This document shows positions 3,975 through 6,633 of a stretch of 6,633 nt of DNA, one piece after another; within the stretch, counting starts at the first letter, position 1, and every line of letters starts with the position of its first letter. The DNA comes from Candidatus Parcubacteria bacterium. GTDB taxonomy: Bacteria > Patescibacteriota > Minisyncoccia > Phycocordibacterales > GCA-2747955. Both the position numbers and the translations under genes were made by a program. Where the stretch lies: assembly GCA_027039745.1 (NCBI GenBank), contig JALUMP010000152.1, positions 1 to 6,633 of the forward strand. The letters run 5' to 3'. Below the pieces are notes generated by a model. The model had not been told where the DNA came from, made no database searches, and worked only from the letters and a program-made list of their open reading frames with translations.

Positions 3975-6143
3975 TTATGCAGCTCCACCTCTTTTTTTAA
4001 TAATTTCATCAGCTACATTTCGTGGCACTACTTCATAATTAGAAAACTCTAATGTTGGAGTAGCACGACCTTGAGTCATAGAACGAACTTTTGTTGTATA
4101 ACCAAACAATTCAGATAATGGTACTTTTGCTTTAACAACCTGAGCCATACCTCTTTCTTCAATACCTTCAATAGAACCTCTCATTGAAGAAATATTTCCT
4201 GTAATGTCTCCAACATATTCCTCTGGAGTTACAACATCAACTTTCATAATAGGCTCAAGCAATACTGCTTCTGCTTTCCTAGCTGCATTAGCAAATGCTT
4301 TAGAACCTGCAATCTTAAAAGCAATCTCTGATGAATCAACATCATGAAATGATCCATCATATAACTCAACAGATACATTTACCATAGGATATCCAGCTAC
4401 AACCCCTCTTGCCATACTTTCCTGAACACCTTTCATAACAGGCTTAATATATTCTTGTGGAATAGCTCCCCCCTTGATAGCGTTTATAAATTCAAAACCT
4501 TCCTCTCTATAAGTATTTTTAGATAATTTATCTGATTCATCTTCCATTTCAGTCTCTGTTTTTACAAAAGGCTTAACTCTCAAAAGAACATGGCCATACT
4601 GCCCACGCCCACCAGATTGTTTAACATATTTTTCTTCACCGTCCGCATTTCCTAAAATTGTCTCTCTATAAGAAACCTGTGGCTGCCCAACTTTTGCAGA
4701 AACGTTAAACTCTCTTTTCATCCTATCTACTAAAATATCCAAATGCAACTCTCCCATTCCGGAAATAATGGTTTCGTTTGTTTCTTGGTCTGATTCAACT
4801 GTAAAAGTTGGATCCTCATCAGACAACTTTCTAATAGCAATACCCATCTTTTCCTGGTCGGCTTTTGTCTCTGGTTCAATCTTTAATGAAATTACTGGTT
4901 CTGGGAATTCAATTTTATGTAATTCAATTGGAGAATCTGGATCACAAATAGTATCTGAAGTTTTTGTATCCTTAAGACCAACTGCAGCAACAATTTCTCC
5001 AGCATATCCAATCTCCACCTCTTCTCTTTCATTTGCGTGCATTCTCAATAGCCTACCAATTCTCTCTTTATTCCCAGTTGATGCATTTAAAACATAAGAT
5101 CCTGCTTTCAGGACACCAGAATAAATTCTAATAAATGCTAATTGACCAACAAAAGGATCTGTAGCAATTTTAAATACCAATGCAGCTAAAGGCTCTTCGT
5201 CATCAGCTTTTCTTTCTATTTCATCACCAGTTTCTGGGTCGACTCCTTTAACTGGTGGAATATCAACTGGGGATGGAAGGTAGTCAACTACCGCGTCAAG
5301 CATTAATTGAACACCAATATTTTTAAAAGCAGTTCCCCCATACACAGGCACTATTTCGTTAGCAATCACCGCTCTTCTTAATTCTTTTTTTAATTCTTCT
5401 AACGAAATATCTTCTCCACCTAAAAATTTATCCATTAATTCTTCATTGTTCTCAACTATTTTTTCGATGAATTCTCCTCTTCTTTTTTCAGCTTCTGCTT
5501 TAAACTCTTCTGGAATATCTTCAATTACAACATCAATTCCCATATTCCCCTGAAATGTATATGCTTTCATTGTAAGCAAATCAATAACACCTTTTAAATC
5601 AGATTCTTTACCCATTGGAATTTGTGCCGCAACAGCATCTTGAGTCAATCTATCATTAATAGATTTTAATGTCATATCAAAATCACCGCCAATTTTATCG
5701 AGTTTATTTACAAAACACATCCTTGGAACTTTATACTTATCAGCTTGTCTTCATACAGTTTCTGTTTGTGGCTCAACTCCAGCATTACCATCTAAAACTA
5801 TTACCGCACCATCTAAAACTTTTAATGATCTTTCAACTTCTGCTGTAAAGTCCACATGCCCAGGAGTATCAATAATATTAAATCTATATTTTTTATCTTT
5901 ATTTGTTGGATCCTCATATGTTGGGGTTCAAAAACAAGTTGTTGCAGCAGACGTAATAGTAATACCTCTTTCTTGTTCTTGTTCCATCCAATCCATAGTA
6001 GCTGCACCATCATGCACCTCACCGATTTTATGGCTTCTTCCTGTATAAAACAAAATTCTCTCTGTTGTAGTAGTTTTTCCAGCATCTACATGGGCTACAA
6101 TCCCAAAATTCCTCACTTTATTCAATGGATAATCTCTAGTCAT
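3975..6143 (-). CDS. fusA: Elongation factor G (two internal UGA read as Trp)
   Basis: EF-G is the GTPase that drives translocation and, with RRF, ribosome recycling. 722 residues in one unbroken frame once TGA at 5928-5930 (residue 72) and 5751-5753 (residue 131) are read as Trp. GTPase motifs: AHVDAGKT (17-24), RGITIT (G2, ~59-64), DTPGH (92-96), NKLD (146-149) and GTAFKN (G5). Domain II follows (EPLAALVFKIATDPFVGQLAFIRIYSG), then domain III (SGMGELHLDILVDRMKREF), domain IV (QSGGRGQYGHV, DGSFHDVDSSEIAFKIAGSKAF) and domain V (LLEPIMKVDVVTPEEYVGDITGNI...SELFGYTTKVRSMTQGRAT). Both TGAs sit in family contexts that have Trp: TTCFW and ETVWRQA. A charged insertion (TPTYEDPTNKDKKYR) follows residue 72. 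The start MTRDYPLNKVRNFGIVAH is canonical. It has its own promoter; stop TAA. Confidence 0.98.
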
Positions 6144-6204
6144 AATAATTTTTATAATATTAATTGTTAATTTAACCCCAAAATAGAGCCAAAATTTAGA
6201 GCAA

Positions 6205-6233
6205 ATTATACATTAATTATGTATAAATAGCAA
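6205..6233 (-). promoter_or_regulatory. fusA promoter (TTGCTA-17-TATAAT)
   Basis: A perfect TATAAT (6205-6210) and TTGCTA (6228-6233) at the optimal 17-base spacing. RNA should start near 6197, leaving a leader of about 54 bases. The -35 box starts five bases after the stop codon of the upstream gene. Confidence 0.7.
6206..6226. promoter_or_regulatory. Palindrome overlapping the fusA promoter spacer and -10
   Basis: TTATACAT and ATGTATAA are perfect 8-base inverted arms around five bases. The palindrome fills the spacer and overlaps the -10, where a repressor operator would sit. It lacks a U-tail suited to termination, and the AT-rich background makes chance possible. Confidence 0.35.
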
Positions 6234-6237
6234 AACT

Positions 6238-6633
6238 TTATCTAATAATTTCTTTTATATCTATCTCTTCTACTAAATCTACTATTTCTGTTTTATCTAA
6301 TTTATTTTCCTTATTTTTGTTATTATTTTTTCTTACTATAAAAACTACTCCAATCAAAAAACTCAAAAATATTAAAAACAAAATATAAAAAAAGTTGGAC
6401 CAAAAAAAACTTTTTTTAGACAACATAATTTTTTGAATATTATCAAAACCATTTTTATCAAAAGCTGAAATAATACTAGCACTTTGTTTTTTATCTCTTT
6501 GTTTGAAATCAGTTTGGCTATTGGATTTTTTCTGGATTTTTTCTGTATTTTTTTGCACTTCTACTTCTAATACCTCTATTTTTGTATTGGGTAATAAATT
6601 TGTAACTTTCACACTTAAACCTTTTTTGTTATT
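6238..6633 (-). CDS. C-terminal end of a membrane-anchored protein (5' part outside window)
   Basis: The frame is open to the right edge (131 residues visible) and ends in TAA. A GTG at 6612 could be a start, but codons before it (NNKKGLS) are open and run into SVKVTNLLPNTKIEVLEVEV, which reads like the last strand region of an extracellular beta-domain, so I treat the gene as partial. Next is a Lys/Gln/Ser-rich hydrophilic linker, then one strong membrane segment (about FFWSNFFYILFLIFLSFLIGVVFIV, ~75-101 of the visible part), a basic RKNNNKNK stop-transfer stretch, and an acidic tail ending EEIDIKEIIR. This is consistent with a secreted protein held by a C-terminal membrane anchor. The Trp is TGG. 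I do not recognise the family. It ends only five bases before the fusA -35 box and has no evident terminator. Confidence 0.7.
   Translation of the reverse strand, partial: NNKKGLSVKVTNLLPNTKIEVLEVEVQKNTEKIQKKSNSQTDFKQRDKKQSASIISAFDKNGFDNIQKIMLSKKSFFWSNFFYILFLIFLSFLIGVVFIVRKNNNKNKENKLDKTEIVDLVEEIDIKEIIR

Noticed and set aside
3975..5720. A separate, N-terminally truncated EF-G starting at MCFVNKLDK, with a standalone G-domain fragment at 5928-6143 (pseudogene or frameshift)
   Set aside because: Both fragments are in the same frame and joined by sequence that reads as normal EF-G (DTPGHVDFTAEVERSL) once two TGAs are taken as Trp at conserved Trp positions. It is one intact gene.
5822..6085. 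Minus-strand 87-residue open frame inside fusA
   Set aside because: It is an out-of-frame reading of the EF-G G-domain coding sequence, with no family resemblance.
6580..6612. LPNT near the start of the right-edge gene as a sortase motif
   Set aside because: It lies well before the membrane segment, is followed by Lys rather than Gly, and is not adjacent to the hydrophobic stretch as a sorting signal would be.
1..6633. CRISPR array, tRNA, rRNA, insertion sequence or prophage module
   Set aside because: I saw no regularly spaced repeats, cloverleaf-like sequence, transposase frame or terminal inverted repeats. The repeat protein alone is not enough to call a phage.

Overview
The window is AT-rich bacterial DNA, and every gene I can support lies on the minus strand. 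Read from the right edge to the left, it holds the 3' end of a membrane-anchored protein gene, fusA (EF-G), infC (IF3), rpmI (L35), rplT (L20), an L10 leader attenuator, rplJ (L10), a small TM2-domain membrane protein gene, rplL (L7/L12), and the 5' part of a secreted repeat protein gene that runs off the left edge.

The key to the window is that UGA is read as tryptophan. With the standard code, fusA, rplJ, rplT and the leftmost gene look broken. Seven in-frame TGA codons interrupt these four genes without any frameshift. At least three sit where the family has an invariant or nearly invariant Trp (EF-G 'TCF-W' and 'ETV-W-RQ', L20 'RKL-W'). Two further TGAs and one TGG occupy matching Trp sites in two copies of a repeat module. 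All visible stop codons are TAA or TAG. The organism therefore uses translation table 4-like decoding (UGA = Trp), not the UGA = Gly code of Gracilibacteria and Absconditabacteria. The EF-G sequence style (an insertion after the switch region), the long acidic N-terminus of L7/L12, and the short intergenic regions without Shine-Dalgarno motifs suggest a Patescibacteria/CPR-type genome. That placement is inference from memory of these families, and a Mollicute is the main alternative because that group also reads UGA as Trp.

Regulatory layout. fusA has a good sigma70-type promoter (TTGCTA-17-TATAAT) with an 8-bp-arm palindrome over its spacer and -10 box. A weak hairpin follows fusA, overlapping an extended -10 promoter for infC-rpmI-rplT. 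That translation-factor/ribosomal-protein operon ends in a U-tailed hairpin. Next comes a classical L10 leader with a terminator hairpin and a mutually exclusive antiterminator pairing, controlling rplJ and probably the genes after it. A terminator follows rplL. The leftmost gene has an extended -10 so close to its ATG that its mRNA may be leaderless.

The most unusual piece of architecture is the TM2-domain gene sitting between rplJ and rplL, which are normally adjacent. Its first 20 coding bases are identical to those of rplL and its upstream region is similar, which suggests that the rplL start was duplicated when this gene arrived. No stretch over 300 bases lacks a gene. The largest gaps are 2492-2702 (L10 leader, promoter candidate, terminator) and 1831-1996 (very AT-rich, no convincing element seen).
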